Source of the DNA: Arthrinium phaeospermum
Lineage: Eukaryota; Ascomycota; Sordariomycetes; Amphisphaeriales; Apiosporaceae
Assembly (NCBI GenBank): GCA_006503535.1
Contig: QYRS01000015.1
Coordinates: forward strand, 186,001-250,000
Reading direction: 5' to 3'
Length of the DNA stretch: 64,000 nt
Below, one piece after another: positions 43,947 through 55,660 of the stretch. A program made the position numbers and the translations under genes. The notes beneath the pieces are model-generated. The model was given only the letters and a program-made list of their open reading frames with translations, did no database searches and was not told where the DNA came from. Position 1 is the stretch's first letter, and each line of letters begins with the position of its first letter.

Positions 43947-46900
43947 CTAGTCGCTCATAGCCTGGAGGCCTGGTTCAGCGGCATGACCTCAGACTGCGGC
44001 CTCGCCTCAGACCCGGTCGTGTCGGAGGGGGCATGAGCGTCGGGCTATCAGTATCCTGCCATTTGCGGAAGACACTCTTCATATCGCGTGGGATGCCTTC
44101 AAGAACCACCGTGGAGATGGGCACAAACGGACGGTCCTCCATTCCGGCGGCGAGGATGGCGTACTCTTGTGCGAAATCAAGGGCGTTGTGGAACGACGAG
44201 TACTGCGACTGCGCACGCTTGCCCACAATGATATAGAGCTCGAAGAATGCATCCAGTACGTAGATGCTCGTAGTCTGCAAGTCGGACTGCGAGAAGGGAC
44301 AGACTTCGACAATCTGGGAGCACAGCGTTAGTAACCGCCGATATATTCGTGCTTGGCATGTACGCCCTGTAGTGTAGCTTACCTGTTGATTTGAAGCTGC
44401 GTCGCTCACGAAGAGTCTGCTGCAGTACTTCTCGTAGTTTGGCTTGAGGCGCCAGTGATCTGCGGATCCGGTCTTGGCGGCGCTGCCGGCCTCGAACATG
44501 CCCCAAAAGTTGTCGGCTCGCGGCCATCTTCGATCTCTTCCAGCTCCCCTGTTAGAGCATACTCCATGCCTACGAGGCGTGCGCATCCCAGCTCATCGAC
44601 GCCACTGCCCTTGCCCTTCCACAAATAGCAACGGCCGGAAGTGGTGATAAGGTAGGGGAATCCGGAGCACAAAGATACCGGCAAAAAGTCAACTTCGTCG
44701 AAGACAATCTGGCCCATGTACCGCCGGCCACAGAGTATACGGGGGCAAGCGAGTCGTATTTGATGCTAGAACCGCGCTGCGTGATCACGATGCCGCCCAG
44801 AGCAGCCAGGAATTCGGGCGTCTCCTTTCCTTGCCTGAACTTGATGAGATTGCCACCCAGGCTTCTCGCTTCTCGCGAAACGAAGATCGAGGCGTCTTCC
44901 ACAACGGGGCCAGGAACCTCGCAACCCGCCCAGAAATATACCTCAGATGTCTTCTTTCCACTTTCGTTGTTGAATGTATGAGAGCAAAGATACATCTCGC
45001 CCTCGAACAAATGCCGTTCGTCACCGGCTCGCACGGGCACCTTCTTGCCGTCGGCCGAAATCTGGAAGAATTGTACGTCCAATGTCCTGATTTGCGGCGC
45101 CGAAGTACTAGGTCTATTCATAAGCAGCTCCGCAGCGTCGGCGCGGTACTCTCGCTTCGGTCGTTGCGTCCCGAAGAAATCAGTCAGAGCACTCGAACCC
45201 TCCATGGCTAGTTTTGGTAGGCGACCTCATTGGAGACGCTGGGAGCGGAGGAGACGTCAATTGCGGGTTGGGAGCGGCCTTGATGAGCCTTGTGACTCGA
45301 CATCCAGATCGAGGGCTTGGGTGTGGGTTTGGAAGCCCTGGCATCTTGTGTTTGGGTAAGGTTGGCAGAGGCCGGGCACCAAACATGCCTCTAGGTGGTT
45401 GAGGTTCTGAGGTTTGCTCTGGCACGGCTGCCTGTTCTCTTTTGGGCGACAGTACGGGCTCAGGGAGCGGTCTGCTAGGGCTTGGCAGCGGTGGGGATTT
45501 GAGCTCTGGGCTCGAAGGCTTGCTAAACAACGGCTTGGGTGTGTCTTCGGCCTGTGGTGATTTGGGGGTTTCCCGTTGAGGTGATCTGTTCCCATCTTGC
45601 TTCGACTCGTCAAGGAAGCGCGACATGCGCTTGGCATCCAGTTTCGCGGAGAAGATGGCTGCGATAAGCCCTCACTTTTTTTGAACTCCTTAGGCGAGGT
45701 GCTTCCGAGTTCAGGGGTAGAGGGCTTCTGATCTCTGTCGCCTCCGACACCGGCTGTTGGGCGGCAGCGGGTGCAGGAGCTGTTGTCGGTCCTTTCTCCT
45801 CGGGCCACGAGCCGACCTTTCGTCATGTGCGTGAGCTTCGGCCCGGAATTGCCCTCACCATTTTCTGTTGCGGGATCGCTGCCCTGGGAGGTCGTGCCCC
45901 CACTGTTTGAGTTGCCAGATGCCATGGGGGAGGTCCGCGGGCAAGCAGGCCTGCCAATGCTGGATTGAACCGACCGGCCAAGCCTCCTCCAATCTTGCCT
46001 GGGAGTCGACCGGGAGCACTGGTTTCCTTTTGGAGCGTAGGCGCAGCAGCTGTTTCGTCCACCGGCCGGGCCGAGAATGCTGGCTTGGGAGATTCTTGAT
46101 TCGAATCAAGACCTGCTCGGCTAGACTTCGCGGGAAGGGGGTCTGGCGCTGGATCGGACTTTTCCAGACCAACCCGGCTCATCCTTCGATAGGAGGTCTG
46201 GAATTGAAGTGGACTTTTCTTGCAGGAGAAGATGCCTTGATGGACTTGGCACGCGCAAGCTCCAAGCTCTTTACTAGACCTTCTGGCATCGGATTCTCAC
46301 CAGCATTGCTGGGGTTGCGGGAAATCCCTCGCCCCGAAGACTGCGTGTGTTGAAATTCCTTCTTCTTTGCCAGTATGGCCTCCTTAAACTCGTCCACGCG
46401 TTCCGTCTTCTTGGGACCGCCTGTCACGTTCAACGCAGCTTTGCCACGCGTGATGTTGTTCTTGAGTTCATCCGGAGCCACATAATTCTGCGTAGTGCCT
46501 TGCGCAGATGTCCGAATACGTTCTTGAATTCGGGGTTTCCAGTGGCGTCAAAAGAGCCACCGGGTGCTGTCTTGGCTGAGGCTTGACCTGAAGTCTCTTG
46601 TAGCATCGTCCCGGACCTTGGCTTGGTTGCCGGTAGCGATGGGCTTTGGGGCTTAAGTGCACTGGAGAGTTCAGGCGCTTCGGCGCTTCTCACTTCGGCC
46701 GTTGTGGTCGACTCGGTGGGGGTGTGGCGAATGCTGCTGTTTCCCCCGTTAGTGCACTGGAGAGTTCAGGCGCTTCGGCGCTTCACTTCGGCCGTTGTGG
46801 TCGACTCGGTGGGGGTGTGGCGAATGCTGCTGTTTCCCCCGTTCGTGACTTACAAGCATAGGCGTCCCCCCGCCAGTACGATGACTGACAATCGTGGGGG

Positions 46901-48706
46901 TCGTAGCTTGGATGCCGTGCCTGGGGCAAAGGCCTCGTCAGTCCGCCAATGCTGACTTCATGTTTGTGGGATAATGCTGACTTCATGTTTGTGGGATACC
47001 GTAGGCGTCCGCGCAACCTCGGGTTGCGAGTTTGTTGCTTTCTGGCCTTCGCCTTCGCGATTTCCGCCATCCATGCTGGCTGATTAGAGGGTGTAGATGT
47101 TAGCTTGGGCTTGGGCGATTCTGGCTTATTCAGGGCAGACTCCCCAGCTAGCTTTCGTGGGACTCCATCTCCTAGGGTCCATGGTTTTGGACGGTGTCTC
47201 GGCGTGGTTCTCCGGGTTTGATTCTGTGGGCTCGGGCGAAGGCTTCGTGTTGAGTTTGAGTGAATTCGTGACCTTTGACGAGATAGGCTCATCTTCCGTA
47301 GTCTCAAAGCTAGAAGTGTCTCTGCCATAGCTAGAAGTTGGTCGGGAGGTTGAGCGGGAACCCGGCCGCGAAGAGGTCTCCGTGGATGTTTCCCGTACCA
47401 TCATGCTCTTCGGTCGCGCTCTGATGGGGGGTTGATCGCTCCCAGTTCGGTTCGAGACGACCGAATCAGCACGTTGCAGTCCTGTGGGTGACTGGACGCT
47501 CCATCTCTTACTTATGCTGTCGTTGCGTTTCATCATTGCACTCTGCACGAATCCGCCCATTCCCTTGGTCGGCGAGACGGGCCTGTCCGATCGCGTGGGC
47601 GAGCCTCGTCCTAACTGGGTCTCCTGATTTGCTCCAGCTTCTGCCACATCTTCACCACCAGGTGGGGTCAGTTTTTGCGGGGCTGACAGCGGAAGTGGTG
47701 AATCGCTGCCACGACGCAAGTCGAGTGACTCTGGGCGGGAGCTTTTTTCATCCGAGATGGCCTCGTTAGATATGCCCTAGACATGCCAGGCAGCTGGGTG
47801 CGTGGCGAGGTCATATCTGTTCGCTCGTCGTCTTCCACCTGGGTTTTCCGATATGCTCCCGAGCTATCACCACGGTCGGCTGTCTGGCGGAACCAAGCAG
47901 GGTCTTTGGATGACAATGATTGGGCTATTTGGTCCCGTGGCATGACCTCCGGGTCTTGTAGGGCCTCGTTGAGGCTAGTGCTCGATCTGGCAGCGTTCTC
48001 GGCCGCTACCACGGAGAGCGGTCGACTTTGCGGCCGGTTCGACGCTTGCGATTGGGGCCGTCGCTGCCAACTCAAGCCTCTCACAGTAGAGCTCCGCGTT
48101 GGAGACCCGTTGCTGGCAGGCTGTTTGTTGTCGCCATCGAACGGGGACTCGTTCTCCTTGGTGGGAGAGGTAGAAAAGGAACCCCGCGCAAACATCGAGT
48201 CTAATGGAGGTAGGTCTCCTAGCGCTTGAGGGCTCGCGGGTGGCTCCAGGATTGGGGAAGAATCGAGATGTAGGCGTTCAGAACCCTGTGTCGCGGTGCG
48301 CTGTACCGACGGCGGCGGGGTGTTGGCGGGCGACGATTTCTGAGGTGAGATGGATCTGGCACGTTCTGGGGAAAACAGCGAAACTTTGTTAGCATCAACA
48401 AAACACATGCAGGACCTCTGGACGGAAGCAAGCCCCAGTGCCCCGGTGGAAGCAGCACCCGCGTTGGGGATGTCTCAACCGGAAGCCGAAGCGGAAATTG
48501 CACAGCCCGAGCAAACGAGAAGAGGCCTCTTTCGCTACGGTGGGTGGGAGCGGGAAGAATGACATACCTGCACGGCGGGCTTGCCGTTCCTTGCGATCTT
48601 GCAAAATCTTCTCTTCCAGTTCGCGGGAGCGGGCTTCGTCCTCCTCGGCATGCCTGTCTCCCAGCTCTCGAACTTGCGAAAGGAACTTCGATACGTCTTC
48701 GGACAT
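43947..48706 (-). CDS. DUF4045 / gelsolin-repeat protein, frame broken at least 12 times
   Basis: Fungal protein with a long disordered DUF4045 region and a C-terminal gelsolin-type domain, probably actin or membrane related. Exon 1 (48568-48706) starts MSEDVSKFLSQVRELGDRHAEEDEARSRELEEK-type coiled coil (quoted in part). A 202-base intron leads to Ser/Pro-rich sequence, and another intron lies at 44314-44382. Conserved family blocks appear in order but in different frames: RRGSDSPLPLSAPQKLTPP, NPAWMAEIAKAKARK-like, ATGNPEFKNVFGHLRK, NYVAPDELKNNITRGKAALN, GRFNPALAGLLARGPPP, LTHMTKGR, IFSAKLDAKRMSRFLDE, ALTDFFGTQRPKREYRADAAELL, RTLDVQFFQISADGKKVPV, YMGQIVFDEVDFLP, SADHWRLKPNYEKYC and DMKSVFRKWQDTDSPT. 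Nearly every break is repaired in thought by one extra base in a short homopolymer. The end at 43947 assumes two such bases. It could be a local sequence-quality problem or a very young pseudogene. Confidence 0.8.
46656..46843. repeat. Tandem duplication of 95/93 bases inside the DUF4045 gene
   Basis: Copy 1 spans 46656-46750 and copy 2 spans 46751-46843. They are identical except that copy 2 lacks two bases (CGCTTCTCAC versus CGCTTCAC). The unit encodes a Ser/Thr/Ala/Glu-rich stretch of the DUF4045 protein. The duplication adds to the frame damage. Near-identity means it is either very recent or an assembly artefact. Confidence 0.95.
46948..46997. repeat. Perfect 25-base tandem duplication inside the DUF4045 gene
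   Basis: Two identical 25-base copies (46948-46972, 46973-46997) starting AATGCTGACTTCATGTTTGT. As 25 is not a multiple of three, the duplication by itself shifts the reading frame. Confidence 0.97.
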
Positions 48707-50015
48707 GGCTTTAACAAAACAACAACAGCAGCAGCAAGGTCGTCACGGGCATATGATGGAGCTGGAGCTCGGCAAAATCAAAACCTATGTACGTGACCAA
48801 AACAACTTAAGTGGTTAGTTCGTGGGGGGGCCACCGTCTGCCCACCTGGAAGGTAATAGCAGACAAGGAAATGGTTGCTACAAGGAGCTGACTAGCAGCG
48901 GTAACAGCAGATGGGTCGCACCTTGGCGGTTTGCCCGGCGCAAAGCTAGTATGGTGGGAGAGAGGAGGCTTGAGGTTTCTTTCTAATGGTGCTGCCTCGT
49001 CCAGCTCGCTTGGGAGTGCGAGCCGCTGGCAATTGTTGTTATATATGGTGTCGTGTTATGTTGTTTGGTGTTGTTTTCACCAAGGTTGGAGTGGGTTGCA
49101 CTGTCTAATGTTGTACCGCCATTGATGCTTATATCGAATCAGGTGTCAGGTACTGGATTGTGGGGAGCGGGTTCTCTCGTCTCCCCTCGTCCCTCTCTAC
49201 CCTCGTATGGTACCTACCAGGATCTCAATCCTTTGATGGGCAGACTTGAATCATCAGGCCGGCCTGGGCAATGTTTCTTCGGCACTTTGCAGCTGTATTC
49301 TAGCTACGTGCTTGGACTGGACGGCATGCGGCATAAAGATAATGGTCACAATAACCAAATGCACCCCTGTTTGGCCCCTTTGTTAATGGCAACTTCCAAG
49401 TTTCCTCTTGGGTCAATCAATGCCAGCACTTTTATTCCTCTCTTCTACACGTACCAAACTGCTTCTACTCCTTTCTATAATTGTTAATAGCGTACCTAAC
49501 GTATTGGCAAACCATCGGGCAGAGATGGTACCTGAGTGGAAAAGTCTGGTATCCCTGTCCACTGTTGCCATGCTCGGGTTCTTGTTTTGTTTTGGCCGCT
49601 TGTTTTGATTTTAAAATGGCGTGTGCTCAATACCTTAAAGATCTAATCGCTTGGGCCACACACAGGTCTACTTTTACGCCTCCCCTCTTCGACTCGCTCT
49701 TGTTTACATCGCACCTAATGTAGGTTCACCGTCGTGCAATAGACAGGAGCTAGGCAGTATTGTCTTTTACCAAGTCATCGTCGCCCATATCCTTCAACGA
49801 GCAGATGCTCCCATCCACTTGCACACCGCAGGTGAATTCGTCAATATGTAGATGATCGGGGATATTAGTGGCACTCGGCATCATTGCGATCCATATATCA
49901 GGGTGGGTGCGGAGTCGGTCTTGACTACCTGACGTGTCTCGTCAGGCTGCCGCCGCAAAGGTCGGTCGGTGGCACGAATGACTGGGCAGCACTGTGAATA
50001 TATGTCGTGATCGCT
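48707..50015. promoter_or_regulatory. Intergenic region, DUF4045 gene promoter and ARL2 3' side
   Basis: About 1.3 kb between two minus-strand genes. A CAACAACAGCAGCAGCAA-like leader lies directly upstream of the DUF4045 start (48718-48737). No other gene is supported. Confidence 0.4.
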
Positions 50016-50814
50016 TCAATATAGAAACAGCCGCGCTTTGGCATCCTTCACCACCCAGGCCAATCCCTCGTTCAGATTGGTTCCCGTCATGGCGCTGCAC
50101 CGCAGAATCTGCCACTGGTGCGTCTTGATGGCCCTCAGTTGCAGCCCTTCTAGGATCTCGTTGTCGTCCATGCACCCCTGAACATCAGTCTTGTTGGCAA
50201 AGATTAAGAGGCACGCTCCAGACAGTCGCTGCAGCCTCGTCAGCCAAACGCTTAATTTCCCCCCCCGAAAAAGGAGCAAATTCGCTGGAAAGGGTGAGCC
50301 TACCTCTTCCTGGAGTAAACCGTGGAGCTCTTCCCGACAGTCCTGGATACGAAGTCGGTCTGTAGCATCAACGACCCATATCAAAGCATCCGTCTTCTCG
50401 AAATAGTTTCTCCAGTAGGACCGCAGCGTTTTCTGACCGCCGACATCCCCTTCACCGGTGTAAGTCAGTCTTCAATCTGCGCACGGTATCCAGGTGGCTT
50501 ACATATGTTGAGCTTGTACCTGCATTTGGTGTTAGCGACTTTGGTCAGCTAGTGGTGACTAAGTAGGAGAAGTCAATACTGATGCTGCATACCCTTCATA
50601 TTCAATCGTCTTGATGATGAAGCCCAATGTTGGGCTCACCGTGTTGACATCCTCGTTCATGATTTTCTTGACGATGGTCGTCTTTCCGGCATTGTCCAGA
50701 CCCCTGCTTCCGTTAGTCCTCGGTCCAACTCGGCGTCGTCACTGGGTCACAATACAGCATCAGGATTCTCATTTCCTTGTCCTTGAGCCGAGCCTTGCGG
50801 AGAATCGACAACAT
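50016..50814 (-). CDS. ARL2: ADP-ribosylation-factor-like GTPase Arl2 (Cin4)
   Basis: Small GTPase that, with tubulin cofactors, controls tubulin folding and microtubule function. Five exons on the minus strand give 181 residues: 50756-50814, 50593-50703, 50503-50519, 50304-50449 and 50016-50228. Exon 3 is only 17 bases (GYKLNI) and is needed for phase. Motifs are GLDNAGKTT (P-loop, residues 21-29), SPTLGF (switch I), WDVGGQ (switch II) and FANKTD (guanine specificity). The sequence runs [20 protein letters not shown] at the front and KARLFLY at the end. There is no N-terminal Gly2 for myristoylation, as in other Arl2 proteins. Length and motifs fit the family closely. Confidence 0.93.
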
Positions 50815-52233
50815 GTTACCGGGGTTGAAGTTTATTAATCGGAAGCTGGAAGGAGGCTTGAATGTGCAAGATTTGCCGCTGTGCGCATTCTGTTTGCGAT
50901 TTTGGTTGGGAGACAGGCTCATTCACCAAAGCGGGCTACTGCCTGCAAAACCTCCGCTTCTCTGCTCCATCGACGCCTAGTTACAAATATCGAGTCTTCT
51001 TCAATCCCGATTCACGTGATAGCATTGACTACATGTCAAGAGCAGCACCAAACAACTTCTAAGCATGCTGCAGTGCAAAACAATGCATAACCATAGTTCC
51101 ATTTTATAATAGATGCGGTTTCTTTACCACTTCAGTAAAAATGCTGGGGATGATGTTTACATCTAGTTTGGGTTGGCAAGTATACGATATCGTTTTGTGA
51201 TTGAGGTAAGCTTGGATACCCGCAACGCATCGGACCTGCAAACGGCGATATTAAGGAAAATAAATCCACGTTTACATTCAATCGGATCAGTTAAATATAA
51301 TGTAGGTAGGTACATACATGATAAGATCAATCATGGCAGTGCGTGAGATTCAATATACAGAACATCATGCTGGGAAGCCACGATACATCTTTTTTTTTTC
51401 AACAGGAAGGCACAGTGATTCCCCGGTCCCGTCGACGATGCTCCTTTCCACCCAGGCACCAGCCGCCTCAAATTCCCCCATTGCGTACATCTCCCCCTCA
51501 CAGTAAATTCACTTTGGCGGTTCTTTGCTTGCATCAATGGTCAAGAGCTGCCACATTAGCTCGCAATGTGAATACCTTTGGCCTTTGTCCAACCCCGTTC
51601 CCACTCCCATCCACCTGACACTTTTCCTTCCGGGCATTATTAAATCACGACTCCAGCCCCGTGCCCGATCTCAAATCCGCATCTGCCTTCGTGGGTTTCC
51701 TTACTGTTGTTTCGACTGGCCTAGCCCTGTTGACCAACTCCTGTCATCTCTAAAGTTCAATCTGGCGTATCTAAGTTCCCAGGTAAGTGATGCGAGCATT
51801 TCATCATCTTCCTCTTGGTAGTGGATTACATTTCTTCTTTGGGCAATCAAGGTGAGCGTTTGCTCTGGAAGATGACTGATTCGAAGCAGATAACTTTGGA
51901 CTTGAACCAGCAGAGCAGCAAACAACTTTGATCACTCGGCATAATTTCTATGGACGTTTGTCTAGTCAACAGAGTATCTTGAAGCAACAAGGTAAGTGAG
52001 ATTTCTGTATTAAACACGCCAACAATTTGAAACGATCCTATCCCCGGTGTCCGCCATGCATCGTTTCCCACACTTTTCCCTGTTTGCAGTCATCAATGAA
52101 GATACCCTGTTTTCTACTCCCACATCGTCAACCCAAGTCACTGATGTACACTACCTACGTTGATCCGAACCCCTGTTGTCTTCTCTCGGGCTTTCCAGCC
52201 TTTACATTTGATTGACATCATATCCCATAGATC
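50815..52233. promoter_or_regulatory. Divergent intergenic region and leader, ARL2 / GNAT gene
   Basis: About 1.4 kb between divergent genes. The half next to the GNAT gene contains splice-like signals on the plus strand. The best is CAAG|GTAAGTGAG at 51992 with TTTGCAG at 52083-52089, a possible 98-base 5' UTR intron. Other GTAAGT/GTGAGC donors lie near 51783 and 51851. A T10 run lies near 51391-51400. No coding gene is seen. Confidence 0.4.
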
Positions 52234-54333
52234 ATGGCTGCGCAAAAGCAAAGAACCACCTGGGTTGATCACTGGACCGTCCATCAAGACGGTGATGAGC
52301 TGCACCATACCGCAATCCACGCAAACTCTGCGACGGAGGTGGCCGGCAGCTCTGTCCCCCGGTATGGACGAATGTCCCCAACCCAAGGCGACTTTGGCGC
52401 AACGGTCGAGACTGCTCCATCTTCAGCCACTGGTGAAGGATCAAAGGGTGTTCCCGCTGGACAGAACTCCTATTTTGGCGTCACAAGGGGAGATAACGAG
52501 GCTCGCGGCCTTGGTTATACTGATACGTCAAACAACGGTCGACGCGCAATGGCGGCTCCCATTGCACGAAGAGCGGCTCGTAACCAGCTTGGCGAAAGTC
52601 GCTGGGCCCCATCCTCGAAGGCCAAAGGACAATCACTCTGGCTAGGTTCCCCCAAGAAGTTTGTGAAGGCGAGCGACCAGAGTCTCATGAGTGCAGCCCC
52701 TCTCACCGGATCCAATGATCCTAAAGGCAATGCATACGTGCCTCCGCACCTGCGCCAAACCCCGGTCAAAGCCCAACAGGAAGCACCCAAACCGGAATCG
52801 CAGCAGCAGGTTGCTGTAGCACCGGCAAGCGTCGCCCAGCATGATGTACCTGGAAACGAACCGCAGGACAAATCACCTATGAGCCTTGCGCCTGTGAACC
52901 TTGCCGGCCCTACATACAGAGAAGCTGTCGAGACCCCGTCTTTCCCTGGATCGACAAAGCATACCGACGGTATCTCTGCTTCCAAGCCCTCACTTGAAGC
53001 TTCCCTTGCTGTTTTCGGACTTGACCCTCCAAAGGCTGACCCCAACCGCGATCCACGTGGTGAAGTTCCGGTCCAGACATGGACGGAGCAGGATTGGAAC
53101 CAGACACGCCGCCCGAAGAAGAAGAAGTCCTTCGAGAGCGAGTCAATTGCTCGAGATAGCGATGTCAGCGGCGCTACAAGCGCACTCAACTGGGCGCCTG
53201 CTAGCCGTATGACTGAGTGGATTGGAAAATGGACAGACAAGATACCCGACTCCGTGGAAGCCTCTGTCCTCCATGATCGTCCTGTGGTTTATGAGGATTG
53301 CGACGTAGACTGCGACACTGGTGAACTCCTTGCTCCGGTCGATTATCCTCGCACTATGATGAGTAAGTTGAGTTCGAGAATGCCTCGTAGACAGCACACT
53401 AACATTGCTCAAGATCCAACCGACAAGACCAACTCGCTCAAGAAGCGGCTCCATTCCACCTCGGAGACTCACACTGTTCGCGAACGCAAGAAGCGAGAGC
53501 AGGAGATGTTCAGACAGAAACAGCAAGAGCGCATCGAGAAAGCACGCCTCGCACCCTCAGAGATCAATGAAGATACGGAACCTGCCATGACGCGCGCCGA
53601 CCCGTTCCGATGCAGAGTTGAAAGCCACATTCGCCCTGCACAGCTTGGAGACATGGGGTTCGTCGCCCAACTCTACCACCAAGAAGTGGAAAGTGGCTGG
53701 CGCGCTTTGGATCAGAAGCCAGTGGACGCGCAATCATGGGCTCGAATCCTCAGCAATTGCCATGAGCATAAGCTGCCCTTTGTTGTAGCCCTTAGCGGAT
53801 ATCGCGACCCTCGCATGCCCGTCAGTCAAGCTGGCCACCAAGTGGTTGGGTTTGCGTTTCTTGATGTGGCGAGCCGTGGCATTGTTGGCTCCGTGATCAC
53901 GAACGCAAAGTGCTCGGGCAGACTCTACGTCATCGTGGCTCCCCAACACCGACGTGCGCGGATCGGCACAGCTTTGCTAGATGCCGTCCTGAAAGTTGTC
54001 TCGCCTCAATACAGCCCCAAGGAACTCTCGTACCAATGGGTGGACCCTCGCGACGACCCGACCTACTTCCCGTGCCGACACAACCCTCACTCGGAGGAGC
54101 GGCAGTGGTGCTCGATCCTGATGGAAGTCTACGTACAGAACAGAGGGACCAGAGAGAACACCACAAAGGGCGAGGAGTACCAGGCTATTTGGAACTGGCT
54201 TGAGATGGATCTCAGCATGAATCTCATCTCTCACTCTCCAGTGTTCGGACAAGCTGATCATCTTCCGACCTCTCCTATCCTTGATCAACTGGTCTTCGAG
54301 CACCGTTGCCGCCCTGCAGATATTCCGGTCTGA
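52234..54333 (+). CDS. GNAT-type acetyltransferase-like protein with YVPPHLR motif
   Basis: Open over its whole length, but 53363-53413 is best read as a 51-base intron (GTAAGT donor, CACTAAC branch, CTCAAG acceptor). Removing it leaves 682 residues. The C-terminal third is a GNAT fold: ESHIRPAQLGDMGFVAQLYHQEV, VVGFAFLDVASRGIVGSV and LYVIVAPQHRRARIGTALLDAVL (the R..RIG.A acetyl-CoA loop), then LEMDLSMNLISHS. The N-terminal two thirds are polar and disordered, with a short YVPPHLR motif at residues 168-174, also found in RNA-associated DEAD-box proteins such as Ded1. A basic KKKK segment and a Lys/Arg/Glu coiled coil (around residue 415-440) follow. The substrate is unknown, and no orthologue name is claimed. 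Confidence 0.85.
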   Translation: MAAQKQRTTWVDHWTVHQDGDELHHTAIHANSATEVAGSSVPRYGRMSPTQGDFGATVETAPSSATGEGSKGVPAGQNSYFGVTRGDNEARGLGYTDTSNNGRRAMAAPIARRAARNQLGESRWAPSSKAKGQSLWLGSPKKFVKASDQSLMSAAPLTGSNDPKGNAYVPPHLRQTPVKAQQEAPKPESQQQVAVAPASVAQHDVPGNEPQDKSPMSLAPVNLAGPTYREAVETPSFPGSTKHTDGISASKPSLEASLAVFGLDPPKADPNRDPRGEVPVQTWTEQDWNQTRRPKKKKSFESESIARDSDVSGATSALNWAPASRMTEWIGKWTDKIPDSVEASVLHDRPVVYEDCDVDCDTGELLAPVDYPRTMMSKLSSRMPRRQHTNIAQDPTDKTNSLKKRLHSTSETHTVRERKKREQEMFRQKQQERIEKARLAPSEINEDTEPAMTRADPFRCRVESHIRPAQLGDMGFVAQLYHQEVESGWRALDQKPVDAQSWARILSNCHEHKLPFVVALSGYRDPRMPVSQAGHQVVGFAFLDVASRGIVGSVITNAKCSGRLYVIVAPQHRRARIGTALLDAVLKVVSPQYSPKELSYQWVDPRDDPTYFPCRHNPHSEERQWCSILMEVYVQNRGTRENTTKGEEYQAIWNWLEMDLSMNLISHSPVFGQADHLPTSPILDQLVFEHRCRPADIPV

Positions 54334-55660
54334 TGGAAACGCATTGGGCCTTGGTGCGTAGGACGGGGAGTCCACCTTATTTCACGGCTTACTTGTGAGC
54401 GAGGCAGAGGAGGTGTGCCTTGAACTCATGTCATGTACCATGTTCTGTAAAACAAAAGTGAGATCCTTCGAGCTAGCGCAGTAGTTTCCCGCAGAAGGAG
54501 GAACTACATACATCCTTGATACAGGAAGAGAATAAATTGCACTTGCCACGACATGAAGCCTCCCACCGTAGTCATCGCCACTGGGAAACGATATTACTGC
54601 ATATGTGACCGAGTAAGTAAGCCGTTTTGTAATATACAGGCAGTAAGCAACCATTCAAGGGACATGGACATGGAAAACCCAGGAGATAACTGCGAAGCTG
54701 CGAAGTTTCAGTGACGGCTGTGTAGGCAGTTTACACGGCCCCCAGTGCATGGGACCGTTTGAACGCCTACCAGGGTCGTGTGGCATACACACTTCTTAGC
54801 CTGCCGCAGAGAGACTGAGCTTGATCACCTCACTGCCACCTGTGTACGACTTACCTATCGCCAATCCCTTGTTTCTCAGCCTCGTACGAAAGCGCCGACT
54901 CAGTGCCGAGAACAGTACCGGCAAGTCGCGTGCTCGGTTTTCAAGACTAAGGCCAAGGCAGAAGTCGGGAATGAGGCCGTAAAACAGCCCATGGAGGCCC
55001 TGAAGGGCCATTTATTTGACGGAATGATGTACAGCGCCTACCTTAGCTTCGCCTGCATGAAAGGGTCGAAGGGGGGCATCACCTCCCAATGGCAATCACA
55101 CTCCGTGATCACCCCCAATTCTGTCCGTATTTCTCCAGAAACATTTCTTCGGGGTGGATGGCGAGGTCCTTGAACGTCTCTCCTGGCCAAGAAATCGTCG
55201 AGGAAGAATGGAAAGACCATCCATCCTTGGTTGACCACAGGGGTGGCGCCTCTCAGGCTGGTATCACTTCACTGCAGCGCTGGGCCAGTAACACATGTAC
55301 GTACGTACATTTATTTATCTGAAATCCCTGAAGAGAACCCGTGCCGTGTACCAGCCACCCGTATCAATTTTAGGTTCATGTTCAGAAGAGCCTGTCTCAC
55401 GCAGCTCAAGTGGTTTTGAAAAGACCCGGGTAAGAAACTCACGTGGCCATTAGTCGAGGTGCTTGTTCCGTACTCGAAACATTTTGAGCGAAAACAGCTT
55501 TGCAGCTCTCCCTCTCAATTCCCCACCAAGTCGCACGGAAGGCAATGAATAAATAATACGATGTACCCACGTAAGATACACCCAGCAGCTACGATCCAAA
55601 AAGGATGGCATTATACGCTCGGAACTATTGTCTCACGACCATGAGACACGCAAAAAATAT
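54334..55660. other. Intergenic region, GNAT gene to tRNA
   Basis: About 1.3 kb. Short open frames on both strands but nothing recognisable. It contains the 3' end of the GNAT transcript. A T6 run on the minus strand (55652-55657 as A6 on plus) directly follows the tRNA and suits Pol III termination. Confidence 0.4.

Noticed and set aside
46656..46997. CRISPR-like or satellite array
   Set aside because: Only two copies of each unit, directly adjacent without spacers and inside coding sequence.
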